The position numbers and the translations under genes are program-made. From assembly GCF_017876515.1 (NCBI RefSeq), contig NZ_JAGIOC010000001.1:1364001-1428000 (forward strand): a DNA stretch of 64,000 nucleotides, in the 5' to 3' direction. Under the pieces are notes generated by a model. The model was not told where the DNA came from and ran no database searches. It saw only the letters and a program-made list of their open reading frames with translations. Numbering within the stretch: the stretch's first letter is position 1; the number at the start of each line of letters is the position of its first letter. Shown here one piece after another: positions 1 to 8,876 of the stretch. The DNA comes from Brachybacterium fresconis (GTDB lineage Bacteria > Actinomycetota > Actinomycetes > Actinomycetales > Dermabacteraceae).

Positions 1-276
1 CTCGCGCAGCGCCTGGCCGAGCACGATCGCGGTGTCCTCGACGGTGTGGTGCGCATCGATATGAGTATCACCTGTCGCCGACACCTTCAGGTCGAAGCGC
101 GCGTGGGTGCCCAGCGCCGTGAGCATGTGGTCGAAGAACGGCACGGAGGTGGAGATGTCCACCTGGCCGGTCCCGTCGACGTCGAGGGTGACCTCGACGG
201 AGGATTCCCGCGTCGTGCGGGCGATGCTGGCGCGGCGGGACGGGCGCGCAGCGGCGGCGGAAGCGGGATCGGTCAT
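1..276 (-). CDS. hisB: Imidazoleglycerol-phosphate dehydratase, N-terminal part (runs off the window)
   Basis: Dehydrates imidazole glycerol phosphate in histidine biosynthesis, in the cytoplasm. Translating the minus strand from the ATG at 276 gives about 92 residues. After a short Ala/Arg-rich leader come the family's hallmarks: R-x-T-x-E-S-x-V-x-V, then V-P-F-F-D-H-M-L and [12 protein letters not shown], whose His and Glu residues bind the catalytic manganese. The rest lies beyond base 1. Its ATG overlaps the hisC stop by 4 bp (ATGA at 273-276), so the two are probably translationally coupled. Identification is secure; only completeness is unknown. Confidence 0.95.
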   Translation of the reverse strand, partial: MTDPASAAAARPSRRASIARTTRESSVEVTLDVDGTGQVDISTSVPFFDHMLTALGTHARFDLKVSATGDTHIDAHHTVEDTAIVLGQALRE

Positions 277-1406
277 CGGGGGTCGGCCTCCTCGAGGGCG
301 GTGCGGAATGCGGCGTTGTTCTCGGGTGTGCCCACGGATACGCGCAGCCAGCCGTCGGGGCCGACGGCCCGGACGAGCACGCTGCGCGCCAGGAGGGCCT
401 CGAACACGGCGTCCCGGTGGGCGAAGGTGCGGAAGAGGATGAAGTTCGCGTCGGACGGTGCGACGGCGTGACCGCGCCCGATCAGGTGCGCGGCCAGGAC
501 GTCGCGCTCGGTCCGCAGCAGCGCGACCTTGCCCAGCAGCTCCTCGCGATGGGCGAGGGCGGTGCGGGCGACGGCCTGGGTGACGGCCGAGAGGTGGTAG
601 GGCAGGCGCACGACACGGACGGAGTCGACGACGGCCGGGTCGGCCACCAGGTAGCCCAGCCGGGCCCCGGCCAGGGCGAAGGCCTTGGACATGGTGCGGG
701 TGACCACGAGGTTCGGATGGGCATCCAGCAGGGTCAGCGCGCTGGGCACCCCGTCGCGGCGGAACTCGCTGTAGGCCTCGTCGACCACCAGCAGACCGCG
801 GGTGGCGGCCAGGGCGTCCGCGGCGGCCTCGACCACGTCGAGCGTGAGCGCGGTGCCGGTGGGGTTGTTCGGGCTGGTCAGCACGACGATGTTCGGGCGG
901 TGGGCGGCGATCGCCGCGGTGACGTCCTGCGCGGTCAGCGCGAAGTCGGGGGCCGGGCCCCGTTCGGCGGTGACCCAGTCCGTGTAGGTGTCGCGCGCGT
1001 ACTCCGGGTACATGGAGTAGTGGGGCGTGAACCCCAGGGCGGTGCGGCCGGGGCCGCCGTAGGACAGCAGCAGCTGGTGCATGACCTCGTTGGAGCCGTT
1101 GGCGGCCCAGACCGCCTCGGGGGCGGGGGCCCGGACGTCGGATTCCGCGGCGAGGTATGCCCCGAGGTCGGCGCGCAGGGCGAGGGCCTCCCGATCCGGA
1201 TAGCGGTTCAGTCCGACGGCCGCCTCCGCGGCGGCGCGGCCGATCGCCGCGGCCAGCTCCGGGGAGGGCCCGTAGGGGTTCTCGTTGACGTTGAGCGCAT
1301 GCTCGACCTCGAGCTGCGGGGCGCCGTACGGGGCGGCACCCACGATGCCGTCGCGCGGCACGGGCAGCGCGGCAGGGGCCGTGGTCGAAGCAGAGGTCTC
1401 GGGCAT
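273..1406 (-). CDS. hisC: Histidinol-phosphate aminotransferase
   Basis: PLP-dependent class I/II aminotransferase converting imidazole-acetol phosphate to histidinol phosphate. The 377-residue product has the N-terminal L-N-x-N-E-N-P-Y-G-P substrate loop, the D-E-A-Y-S-E-F aspartate region, and the PLP lysine in [17 protein letters not shown], with normal family length. I chose the ATG at 1406 because a TACGAT -10-like hexamer lies 7 nt upstream and no Shine-Dalgarno is visible, which suggests a leaderless mRNA. The ATG at 1415 is an in-frame alternative; the much longer open frame upstream is not family-like. hisB follows with overlap. hisD, usually the first gene of this operon, is about 9 kb away at 10259-11596. 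Confidence 0.93.
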   Translation of the reverse strand: MPETSASTTAPAALPVPRDGIVGAAPYGAPQLEVEHALNVNENPYGPSPELAAAIGRAAAEAAVGLNRYPDREALALRADLGAYLAAESDVRAPAPEAVWAANGSNEVMHQLLLSYGGPGRTALGFTPHYSMYPEYARDTYTDWVTAERGPAPDFALTAQDVTAAIAAHRPNIVVLTSPNNPTGTALTLDVVEAAADALAATRGLLVVDEAYSEFRRDGVPSALTLLDAHPNLVVTRTMSKAFALAGARLGYLVADPAVVDSVRVVRLPYHLSAVTQAVARTALAHREELLGKVALLRTERDVLAAHLIGRGHAVAPSDANFILFRTFAHRDAVFEALLARSVLVRAVGPDGWLRVSVGTPENNAAFRTALEEADPR

Positions 1407-1412
1407 GGTGCC

Positions 1413-1418
1413 CATCGT
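1413..1418 (-). promoter_or_regulatory. Leaderless -10 element for hisC
   Basis: TACGAT on the minus strand, 7 nt before the ATG at 1406. No good -35 hexamer is seen. It fits the TANNNT-start-codon spacing found at several other genes in this window. Confidence 0.45.
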
Positions 1419-1568
1419 AGTTCGGGCGCGGCTCCGATACCTCTCCCGCCCACCGTCCAGACGGCTCGGGCACCGACGTCCAGGAGTCTCGGGCGCCGAC
1501 GTGCCCGGTCGGGCGTGGTCCCGTTCACAGCGCCGCTCCCGCTGGGAGGTCGGACCAGGTGTCGGGGA

Positions 1569-1574
1569 TAGCCT
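1569..1574 (+). promoter_or_regulatory. Leaderless -10 element for the DUF3054 gene
   Basis: TAGCCT followed by 6 nt and the ATG at 1581. No Shine-Dalgarno lies in between, so transcription probably starts at or next to the A of the start codon. Confidence 0.5.
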
Positions 1575-1580
1575 GGGGCG

Positions 1581-2153
1581 ATGTTCCGTTCCCTGGGTGC
1601 CCTGGTCGGCGACCTGCTGGTCGTCATCCTCTTCGTCACGATCGGCTTCCTGCAGCATGGCACGCCGCTGACCTCGCAGAACATCATCCTGGTGGGCTGG
1701 CCGTTCGCCGTCGGCGTGCTGCTGGGACATCTCGCGATCCGTGCCTGGAACGCCCCGTTCCGGATCTGGCCCCACGGCGTGTTCGTGTGGGCGATCACCC
1801 TGGCGGCCTCCATGGCGATCCGCACGCTCTTCTCCTACGGCACCGAAGTGTCGTTCATCATCACCACCGCGATCGTCACCGGCGTGCTGATGCTCGGCTG
1901 GCGCGCGGTCGCTCTGTTCCTCACCCGCGGCGAGCGGAAGCGCCCCCGGGTCGTCACCGGTGCCGAGGCGGCCGAGATCGACCAGGCCGCGGTGACGGCG
2001 GCGGGGAGCGACGGGGACGAGCCGAACGGGACCGCATCGAGCAGGACCGCATCGGGTGGGACCGCATCGGACGAGACCGGGACGGGCGAGACCGCAGCGG
2101 GCGAGCCGACCGGTGCCGACATCCCGCCGTCAGGACGCGACACCTCCCGCTGA
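1581..2153 (+). CDS. DUF3054 family membrane protein
   Basis: Small integral membrane protein of unknown function, 190 residues. About four hydrophobic helices span residues 5-110: L-V-V-I-L-F-V-T-I-G-F, then I-I-L-V-G-W-P-F-A-V-G-V-L-L-G-H, then V-F-V-W-A-I-T-L-A-A-S-M-A-I-R-T-L-F, then F-I-I-T-T-A-I-V-T-G-V-L-M-L-G-W-R. The pattern matches the actinobacterial DUF3054 family. A hydrophilic Thr/Gly/Ala-rich tail of about 65 residues follows, with near-repeats such as TASSR, TASGG and TASDE. Such degenerate 15-bp repeats recur in other proteins here. The gene is divergent from hisC and convergent with the GH3 gene, 30 bp away. No function can be assigned. Confidence 0.8.
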   Translation: MFRSLGALVGDLLVVILFVTIGFLQHGTPLTSQNIILVGWPFAVGVLLGHLAIRAWNAPFRIWPHGVFVWAITLAASMAIRTLFSYGTEVSFIITTAIVTGVLMLGWRAVALFLTRGERKRPRVVTGAEAAEIDQAAVTAAGSDGDEPNGTASSRTASGGTASDETGTGETAAGEPTGADIPPSGRDTSR

Positions 2154-2183
2154 GCGTCACCCGAGGACCGGGACGTTCCGGCT

Positions 2184-4061
2184 TCACCGCCGGCTGCTGA
2201 TCACCTGGTCGATCTCGAGGCCGTGGCCGCGGGGATACAGCGGGTCGGCGGTCCCGCCGGGCACGTCCTCGTCCGCGGCCCGCACCGCCTCCATGGAGCG
2301 CGGCAGCTCGATCGGCAGGCGTCCGCGCGGCGGGAGCACGCCGCTGATCGCATCGGCCCAGGCCGCACCGGAGATGCCGAAGCTGCCGGTCAGGGCGTCG
2401 CACTCCCCCACGATGCTGGTCAGCACCGCGGCGCGATCGAGGTCGACGTCCAGGATCAGCGGGCAGTCCGTGCGGATCCGGGCCAGCCGGTGGGCGAGAC
2501 CGGGCGGGAACCCGAGGTCGCCCTGGTGGAACCAGGATTCCAGGAACAGGTCGTCGCGGGGCTGGAACGGAGCACCGAGCCGCACCAGCGCCACCTCCGC
2601 CTCGGCCGGGGAGCCGACCCTCACCCCGAGGTCGGCGATGACCTCGTCGGCCACGCCCTCGGCGTAGATCCGGGTGCTGCCCGTCGCGGTCAGCAGCGGC
2701 AGGACCCGGCCGTCATCGTGCAGGACCACCACACTGTGCGCCTGCGCCTCGTGGCCGCGGCGTCGGTCCGCCGCCGTGCCGACGAGGTCGTCGGCCGCGG
2801 ACTCGTCGACGTAGGGGTCGTCGAACAGGCCGAGAACGAACTTCGCCCGCAGCAGGCGGCGGGCCGAGGCGGTCACCCGCTCCTCGGCGACGGTGCCGTC
2901 GCGGACCAGGTCCAGCAGCAGCTCCATGCACTCCTCGCCGCCGAACTGGTCGGCTCCCGCCTCGAGGATCCGGGCCATGCGCTGGGAGGGCGTGAGGTGC
3001 TCGACACCCCAAGCGCGGGCCGGCAGCACCTGGTCGCCGACGTGGTTGTCGTTCACCAGCTCCCAGTCGCTGAGGATGACGCCCTCGTAGCCGAGCTCCT
3101 CGCGCAGCAGTCCGGTGAGCATCTGGCGGTTGAAGCCGAAGCCGACCTCCTCGATCTGCTCGCCGCCGCGCTCCAGGCCGACGGGCCGGCCGTAGTAGGG
3201 CATGATCGCCTCGGCCCCCGCCTCGACGGCCACCCGGAACGGCTGCAGGTGCTCCTCGAACCGCCCTCCCGGGTAGACCTGGTCCCGACCGTAGGGGAAG
3301 TGCGCGTCCTCGCCGTCCTTCTGCGGGCCGGCGCCCGGGAAATGCTTGACGGTGGCCTGCACCGACGCCTCGCCCTCGGCGCCGCGCAGACCCTCGAGGG
3401 CCGCGGCGACCAGACGCGCGACCTCCTGCGGGTCCTGGCCGAAGCATTCGCGCTGACGGGCCCATCGCGGGTCGGCGGCGAGATCCGCCACCGGATGCAG
3501 CGCCGCACGGATCCCGACGGCGGTGTATTCGCGCCGCACGGTGTCGGCCCAATCGCGGACCAGCTCGACATCGGCGAGAGCACCGATCCCCAGCGGCTCC
3601 GGCCACAGGGAGAAGAACGAGGTCGCCCAGGAGGCGCCCGCGTTCTGCGCGTCGCCATGGCGGGGATCGGTGGAGACGGTGACGGGGATGCCGTGCGGAG
3701 CGGACTCGGCGAGCTCCTGGAGCCGATTGTGCCAGCGGGCCGCCGCACCCGCGCTCTCCAGACCGTGGACGTTGAAGTGGTTCATGGCCTTGCCGAGCAC
3801 CACCTCCTCGGTCCCGGACTTCGAGATCGCCCCGGGCTCGTCCAGCAGGGTGCCGTCCGGACCGGTCTCGATCACGGTGTGGAACATGAGCCCGACCTTC
3901 TCGGCCAGGGAGAGCCGGCCCAGCAGGTCCTCGGCGCGCTCGGCGGGCATGCGGCGCGGATCCTCGAAGGGGTCCATCACGCCGTTGCGGTTCAGGTCCC
4001 GGTACGGGGTGCCGTCCGCGGCACCGACGAGACGGGGACGGGAGCGGTCAGCCGTGGGCAC
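2184..4061 (-). CDS. Glycoside hydrolase family 3 beta-glucosidase
   Basis: Retaining exo-glycosidase of about 625 residues with the GH3 N-terminal barrel and a C-terminal alpha/beta sandwich. Visible signatures are R-x-P-x-E-R-A-E-D-L-L-x-x-L-S-L-A-E-K-V-G near the N terminus, the K-H-F-P-G-A-G substrate-binding motif, and G-V-I-L-S-D-W, whose Asp is the expected nucleophile. There is no signal peptide, so it probably acts in the cytoplasm on imported oligosaccharides. The GTG at 4061 is supported by AGGAGG six bases upstream and overlaps the preceding gene by 14 bp. As last gene of the LacI-ABC-GH144 operon, it probably cleaves imported beta-linked gluco-oligosaccharides; sophoro-oligosaccharides are the inferred substrate. 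Confidence 0.88.
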   Translation of the reverse strand: MPTADRSRPRLVGAADGTPYRDLNRNGVMDPFEDPRRMPAERAEDLLGRLSLAEKVGLMFHTVIETGPDGTLLDEPGAISKSGTEEVVLGKAMNHFNVHGLESAGAAARWHNRLQELAESAPHGIPVTVSTDPRHGDAQNAGASWATSFFSLWPEPLGIGALADVELVRDWADTVRREYTAVGIRAALHPVADLAADPRWARQRECFGQDPQEVARLVAAALEGLRGAEGEASVQATVKHFPGAGPQKDGEDAHFPYGRDQVYPGGRFEEHLQPFRVAVEAGAEAIMPYYGRPVGLERGGEQIEEVGFGFNRQMLTGLLREELGYEGVILSDWELVNDNHVGDQVLPARAWGVEHLTPSQRMARILEAGADQFGGEECMELLLDLVRDGTVAEERVTASARRLLRAKFVLGLFDDPYVDESAADDLVGTAADRRRGHEAQAHSVVVLHDDGRVLPLLTATGSTRIYAEGVADEVIADLGVRVGSPAEAEVALVRLGAPFQPRDDLFLESWFHQGDLGFPPGLAHRLARIRTDCPLILDVDLDRAAVLTSIVGECDALTGSFGISGAAWADAISGVLPPRGRLPIELPRSMEAVRAADEDVPGGTADPLYPRGHGLEIDQVISSRR

Positions 4062-5637
4062 GGAAGACCTCCTGCTCGATCACGGGGCGCAGCCGTGCGG
4101 CGACCTCGTCGGTGGCGAACCACTCGTGCAGCTGCTCGTCCAGCAGCACGTTGCCGAGAGCCCCGAGGACCATCGACTGGTCCAGGGAGAGGTGACGGCG
4201 GGCGATGACGCCGGAGCGCACCGCCACCGCGTCGTGGAATCCACCGGGGCCGTAGGCGCCCAGCTCGGTCTCGATCCGCGAGAGGTTCTCGAGCGCGGAG
4301 TCGCGCTCGTGCTGCAGCGCCAGCGCGGCGGCGTGCGGGGTGACGACGCCGTCGAGGCCCTGCGGGTAGGGCTCCCCCTGGTGCCAGTCCGTGCCGGCCG
4401 CGTCGGAATAGTAGCCGGTGGGGTTCAGCCCGAGCGCGTCGACGCCGTACTCGCGGTATCCGGCATGGGGATCGGAGCTGGGCGAGAAGCCCCAGTAGCC
4501 GTAGCCGGCCTCGTCGAGGCCGTGCTCGCGCTGTGCGCGCACGTGCAGGGGGTGATTCCTCCCCCAGCTGTGCGGGCCCCAGGCGGCCTCGGGCACGAAC
4601 AGGTCCGGCATCAGCTCCTCGAACATCGAGCCGCCCCAGCCGGGCACGATCTCCATCCCGCGGTAGGTATGGGCGCCTTCGAAGACGGCCACGCCCTCGT
4701 GCTCGGTCCAGTCCCCCACCGGCGGCATCTCGGGCCAGGTCCACTCGGGCGGGAAGGTGCGGTAGGTCGTGTAGTAGGCGCCGGCGGGGATCTGGCCGGT
4801 CATGATTCCCAGGTAGGTGACCATGCGGGCCTCGGAGACGGCGGTGTCGTAGTGGTGCTCGCTGTGGTACCAGACGTCCGCGCCCGGGATGCCGCCGAAC
4901 AGCGGGCGCAGGTGGACCCCGTCGCGGCCGGGGTCCTCGACCCAGAAGCCGCCGATGGTCTGCCCGGGCTGGGCGTCGACCTCTCGGTCGAAGAACACGT
5001 CCCAGCGCATCGCGTCGAAGAGCCGACGGGCGCGGCGCCGGTTGGACGGGTCGGCCTGCGCGACCACGTGCAGCGCGGCGCCGAGCCAGCCCATGTCGAC
5101 GCTGGAGACGAAGGGGACCACGGGATCGCCGGAGCCGGGCCAGGTGCGCAGCACCGAGCCGTCCCGCTCGTCGTACCAGTTGAAGAACATGCCCGAGGGT
5201 TCGTGGTGGTCCATCTGCTCGAGCGACGCGAGGGTGCGGGCGATGCGATTGCGCGCGTGACCGGGGGTGATCAGCCCCAGCTCGCGGGCGATCAGGACGG
5301 ACCACAGGGAGCCGCCGATGTTCGTCGGCGAGGTGTTGCCGGAGTGACCGGAGAGGTCCGCGTCGATCGCGTCGGAGATCAGTCCCGTCTCTCGGACGGT
5401 CATGGTGTCCAGACAATGCCAGGTGTCCGCCGCCCAGCGGCGCAGCAGGGCGTCGTCCCCGCGGTCGGAGCCCGTCGTGGGCCGGGTGAGTCCGGCCGGG
5501 GCGACCGGCGGGACGCCGGTCCCGGCGGGGCCGGGCGGCGCGGCCGCAGCGGCGGAGGTTCCCGCAGCGGTGCCGGCGAAGGCGCCGGCGCCCAGCAGCG
5601 GGACGGTGAGCAGGGTGCGTCGGTCGATGGGGTGCAC
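4048..5637 (-). CDS. Secreted glucoamylase-like (PF10091, GH144-type) glycosidase
   Basis: Predicted exported (alpha/alpha)6-barrel hydrolase of 529 residues. The N terminus has D-R-R-T-L-L followed by a hydrophobic, Ala-rich signal peptide (twin-arginine-like), then a Pro/Gly linker. The mature part carries PF10091-type signatures: S-P-T-N-I-G-G-S-L-W-S, G-M-F-F-N-W-Y-D-E-R-D-G, F-V-S-S-V-D-M-G-W-L, G-W-G-G-S-M-F-E, W-G-x-S-P-S-S and the late V-V-T-P-H-A-A-A. This family includes GH144 endo-beta-1,2-glucanases. Start GTG at 5637, with AGGAGG six bases upstream. It lies 26 bp after the upstream permease and just before a GH3 gene, so I infer extracellular depolymerisation of a beta-glucan. 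Substrate specificity is not proven by the sequence. Confidence 0.75.
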   Translation of the reverse strand: MHPIDRRTLLTVPLLGAGAFAGTAAGTSAAAAAPPGPAGTGVPPVAPAGLTRPTTGSDRGDDALLRRWAADTWHCLDTMTVRETGLISDAIDADLSGHSGNTSPTNIGGSLWSVLIARELGLITPGHARNRIARTLASLEQMDHHEPSGMFFNWYDERDGSVLRTWPGSGDPVVPFVSSVDMGWLGAALHVVAQADPSNRRRARRLFDAMRWDVFFDREVDAQPGQTIGGFWVEDPGRDGVHLRPLFGGIPGADVWYHSEHHYDTAVSEARMVTYLGIMTGQIPAGAYYTTYRTFPPEWTWPEMPPVGDWTEHEGVAVFEGAHTYRGMEIVPGWGGSMFEELMPDLFVPEAAWGPHSWGRNHPLHVRAQREHGLDEAGYGYWGFSPSSDPHAGYREYGVDALGLNPTGYYSDAAGTDWHQGEPYPQGLDGVVTPHAAALALQHERDSALENLSRIETELGAYGPGGFHDAVAVRSGVIARRHLSLDQSMVLGALGNVLLDEQLHEWFATDEVAARLRPVIEQEVFRAHG

Positions 5638-5663
5638 GAGGCCTCCTCGAGGCGATGGGGTGC

Positions 5664-6485
5664 TTACTTGATGCCGCTGGTGGCGATGCCCTGGATGAAG
5701 TAGCGCTGGAAGAACAGGAAGACGACGAGGATCGGCAGGACGATGAGCGTGGCCCCGGCCAGGAGCAGCCCGTAGTCCGTCTGGTTCTGCCCGGTCGAGA
5801 TCAGGGCGAGGGCGACCGGCAGGGTGTAGGTCGACTCGCTGGAGGAGACGACCAGCGGCCACAGGAAGTTGTTCCAGGAGCCGAGGAAGGTGAGGATGCC
5901 GAGGGTGGCGAAGGCGGGCCCGGCCAGCGGCAGGTAGATGCGGAAGAAGATCGCGATCTCCCCGACGCCGTCGATGCGGCCGGCCTCCAGCAGCTCCCGG
6001 GGCAGGCCCAGGAAGAACTGCCGCATGAGGAAGACGCTGAAGGGCTGGACCAGGAACGGCAGGATCAGCGCCGGAATGGTGTCGGCCAGCCCCAGGTTCA
6101 CGATCAGCACGTACTGCGGGATGAACGTGACCAGGCCCGGGATCATCAGGCAGCCGAGCACCAGCAGGAACAGCACGCGCTTGAAGGGGAAGTGCAGGTG
6201 CGCCAGCGCGTAGCCGAACATCGAGGAGAAGAAGAGGTTCCCGACGGTCACCGCGATCGCCACCACCGCGGAGTTCTGGAAGTAGCGGCCGAAGGGGCGG
6301 TCGAAGAGCCGACGGAAGTTGTCGAGGGTCGGCTCCTCCGGGAGCCACGTGGGCGGCACGCGCAGCAGCTCGCCCTGGGTCTTCAGGCTGCCCAGGATCA
6401 TCCAGACGAAGGGGGTGATCACCAGCAGCAGGAAGGCGGTCAGGACGATGTAGGTCAGGACGGGGCGGCGACGATCGATCATCAC
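5664..6485 (-). CDS. Carbohydrate ABC transporter permease (MalG/CUT1 type)
   Basis: Inner-membrane permease of 273 residues with six predicted helices, starting in the hydrophobic segment Y-I-V-L-T-A-F-L-L-L-V-I-T-P-F-V-W-M. The cytoplasmic EAA loop reads E-A-G-R-I-D-G-V-G-E-x-x-I-F-x-R-I-Y-L-P-L, the site that docks the ATPase. The GTG start at 6485 overlaps the upstream permease stop (GTGA), so the pair is co-translated. No ATPase gene is in the operon; CUT1 systems in Actinobacteria commonly share a distant MsiK-type ATPase. It should form a heterodimer with the 6482-7447 product. Confidence 0.9.
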   Translation of the reverse strand: MMIDRRRPVLTYIVLTAFLLLVITPFVWMILGSLKTQGELLRVPPTWLPEEPTLDNFRRLFDRPFGRYFQNSAVVAIAVTVGNLFFSSMFGYALAHLHFPFKRVLFLLVLGCLMIPGLVTFIPQYVLIVNLGLADTIPALILPFLVQPFSVFLMRQFFLGLPRELLEAGRIDGVGEIAIFFRIYLPLAGPAFATLGILTFLGSWNNFLWPLVVSSSESTYTLPVALALISTGQNQTDYGLLLAGATLIVLPILVVFLFFQRYFIQGIATSGIK

Positions 6486-7447
6486 TTCTCCCTCATCAGG
6501 CGGAACTGCGCGAGGGTGACGATGCCGATGACGATGAACGTCAGATAGGCCATCGCACCGGCGACTCCGTAGTTGCCGAACCCGAACTGGTTGTACGTGT
6601 ACATGGAGGCCGAGATCGTGGCGTGCAGCGGGCCGCCCTGGGTCATCACGAACGGCTCCTCGAAGAACTGCAGGTACCCGATCGAGGTGGTGACCATGAC
6701 GAACAGCATCGTCGGCCGGATCGACGGCAGGGTGACGTTGAGGAATCGCTGCCAGGCGGAGGCGCCGTCGAGCGCCGCGGCCTCGTGCAGCTGCTGGTCC
6801 ACGGCCTGCAGGCCCGCCAGGAAGATGACCATCGAGGTGCCGAAGTTGCGCCAGACGGCCATCACGATCAACGACAGCAGGGCGGTGCGCTCATCGCCCA
6901 GCCAGTTCGGTCCGTCGATCCCGACCCAGCCGAGCACCGTGTTGACCAGGCCGTTGTCGGGCCGCAGCAGGAACCGCCACACGACGGCGACGGCCACGAT
7001 GGAGGTGACCACGGGGGTGTAGAAGCCCACGCGGAACACCCCGCGCAGCCGGGTGACGCCCCGGTCCAGGGCGAGCGCCGCGGCGAGCCCCGCGGTGATC
7101 GTCAGCGGGACGCCGATCAGGACGAACACCCCGGTGTTCACGGCGGAGCGCCGGAAGACGGGGTCCTCGAAGGCGGCGATGTAGTTGTCCAGGCCGACGA
7201 AGTCGACGGCGAAGGGCGAGCGGATGTCGCTGATGCGCATGTCGGTGAACGACATGAACATCGACTGCAGCACCGGCCACGCGATGAACACCGCGAACAG
7301 CAGCACGAAGGGCAGGGAGAGCAGCAGGCCCGCCCGGGCCTCCGCCGCGGCGCGATGGCCGCGGCGGCGAGCGGGCGCCGACGAGCTGCCCGGCCCCGGC
7401 CCCGGCGGCGACGGGGAGGCCGTGGCGGAGGCGGACGGGGTGGTCAT
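6482..7447 (-). CDS. Carbohydrate ABC transporter permease (MalF/CUT1 type)
   Basis: Membrane permease of 321 residues. A Ser/Pro/Gly/Ala-rich cytoplasmic N terminus of about 35 residues precedes six helices. The EAA motif E-A-A-A-L-D-G-A-S-A-W-Q-R-F-L-N-V-T-L-P is followed by the conserved helix with Q-F-F-E-E-P-F-V-M-T-Q-G-G-P, typical of sugar permeases. The ATG at 7447 begins 2 bp upstream of the binding-protein stop. It partners the downstream MalG-like permease. Confidence 0.9.
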   Translation of the reverse strand: MTTPSASATASPSPPGPGPGSSSAPARRRGHRAAAEARAGLLLSLPFVLLFAVFIAWPVLQSMFMSFTDMRISDIRSPFAVDFVGLDNYIAAFEDPVFRRSAVNTGVFVLIGVPLTITAGLAAALALDRGVTRLRGVFRVGFYTPVVTSIVAVAVVWRFLLRPDNGLVNTVLGWVGIDGPNWLGDERTALLSLIVMAVWRNFGTSMVIFLAGLQAVDQQLHEAAALDGASAWQRFLNVTLPSIRPTMLFVMVTTSIGYLQFFEEPFVMTQGGPLHATISASMYTYNQFGFGNYGVAGAMAYLTFIVIGIVTLAQFRLMREK

Positions 7448-7448
7448 C

Positions 7449-8753
7449 TCAGGCGCCGGTCCCGATGCCCTGCGCGTCGGACTGGACGGACTCCAGCGCC
7501 GCGGCGGGGTCGAGGTCCTGCTTGCAGACCTGCTCGATCTGGGCGTCGAGCTTCGCGGCGACCTGCTCCCAGGTGGCGATCGTCGGCGGGGCGAAGGCGT
7601 TGCCGAGCTGGGTGTGGAAGACCTCGAACTTCTCGTTGGAGGCGACGGCCTCGTCCTCCCAGGCGGACTGCAGCGCCGGCAGGTCGCCGACCTGCTCGAA
7701 CCACGCCACCTGCACCTCGGGGCGGGAGAGGTGCTCGATGAGCTTCCAGGCCGCGTCGCGGTTCTGCGAACCCTGGAAGACGCCGATGTTGGCGCCGCCC
7801 AGGAAGCTGGCGCTGGTCTCCTTCTCCGGCATCACGAACACGCCGTACTTGTCGGCGAAGCCCTCGCCGCCGACGCTCTCGACGGCGGCCATCATCCACG
7901 GCCCGGAGATGAACATGGGCACGGCGCCGGAGACGAAGTCCTGCTCGGTCGCGCCCTCCGGCGGCGCCGGATCGGAGACCCCTTCGGTGAAGTAGGACTG
8001 GTAGTAGGCCAGCGCCTCCTCGTTCTCGGCGCTGGCGAAGGTGAACTCGTCGCCGGCCTCGGTGACGACATCTCCGCCGTTGGACCAGAACAGGGGGAGC
8101 ACGGTCTGCCAGGAGCCGTCACCGCCGGGCTGCAGGGCGATGCCCCACTCCCCCTCCGGTCCGCCCTGCATGGCGCGGGCCATCTCGAACAGTCCCTCCC
8201 AGTCGGTGGGCGGCTCGGTGATGCCGACCTCCTCGGCGATGTCCTTGCGGTAGAAGACCACCCGGGTCTCGACGTACCACGGGACCCCGTAGACGGTCTC
8301 CTCGACGGTGACGGACTCGAGGGCACCGGGGAAGTAGTCGTCGGTGGCGATGTTCTCCGGGGTGGGCTCGAGCGCGTCCAGGCTGACGAACTCGGCCATC
8401 CAGGTGGAGCCGACCTGGGCCACGTCCGGTGCGGTGCCGGCGGCGATGGCGGAGGTGAACTTGTCATGGGCGGAGTCCCAGGGGATCGGGGTGACCTCGA
8501 CGGTGACGTCGGGGTTGTCCTTCTCGAAGCCCTTGAGCAGCTCTGGCAGGGCCTAGCCCTCGGCGCCCATGGCCCAGACGTTCAGGGAGCCGGTGGCGGG
8601 GCCCTCGGCGATGGGCTCGGCGGAGACGGCCCCGCCGCCGCCCTCCTCCTCGGGGCGTCCGCAGGCGGCGAGGACGCCGAGCGTGCCGGCCGCGCCGAGG
8701 GACCCGGTGAAGGTGCGGCGGGAGATGCGCGAGGTGCGTGCGGTGTTCGTCAT
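7449..8753 (-). pseudogene. Sugar ABC substrate-binding lipoprotein interrupted by an in-frame amber codon
   Basis: Family 1 extracellular solute-binding protein. The reading frame is continuous from the ATG at 8753 (AAGGAG five bases upstream) to 7449, about 434 codons, except for a TAG at 8553-8555 (codon 67). The N terminus has a twin-Arg-type signal, R-R-T-F-T-G, and a lipobox ending L-A-A-C (Cys31). The frame then runs through S-L-N-V-W-A-M-G-A-E-G, the stop, A-L-P-E-L-L-K-G-F-E-K. At this position the family normally has Glu or a similar polar residue, so a GAG-to-TAG change is likely. Downstream sequence is fully family-like, including W-x-V-E-T-R-V-V-F-Y-R-K-D. It is either a recent pseudogene, a sequencing error or a readthrough case. 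Loss would disable import by this operon unless another binding protein substitutes. Confidence 0.85.
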
Positions 8754-8788
8754 GACGACTCCTTCGTCGGTGGTGCGGTGGTGCTGGA

Positions 8789-8828
8789 TCGGCGATGCGG
8801 TGGGAGGTTCGGCGATGCAGTGGGAGGT
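8789..8828. repeat. 20-bp tandem duplication upstream of the binding-protein gene
   Basis: Two adjacent copies of TCGGCGATGCGGTGGGAGGT, differing at one base. They lie in the 123-bp gap between the LacI-type gene and the binding-protein start. No operator-like palindrome is visible in this gap. Confidence 0.7.
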
Positions 8829-8876
8829 GGTGTCGGCGAGGTGCGGGCGATGGTCGGCGGCGAGGGGTGCGGCGCC

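Noticed and set aside
2223..4208. Long plus-strand open frame of 661 codons
   Set aside because: It lies antisense to the GH3 gene with its clear motifs; in high-GC DNA such shadow frames are common, and the translation is Gly/Arg/Val-rich with no family pattern.
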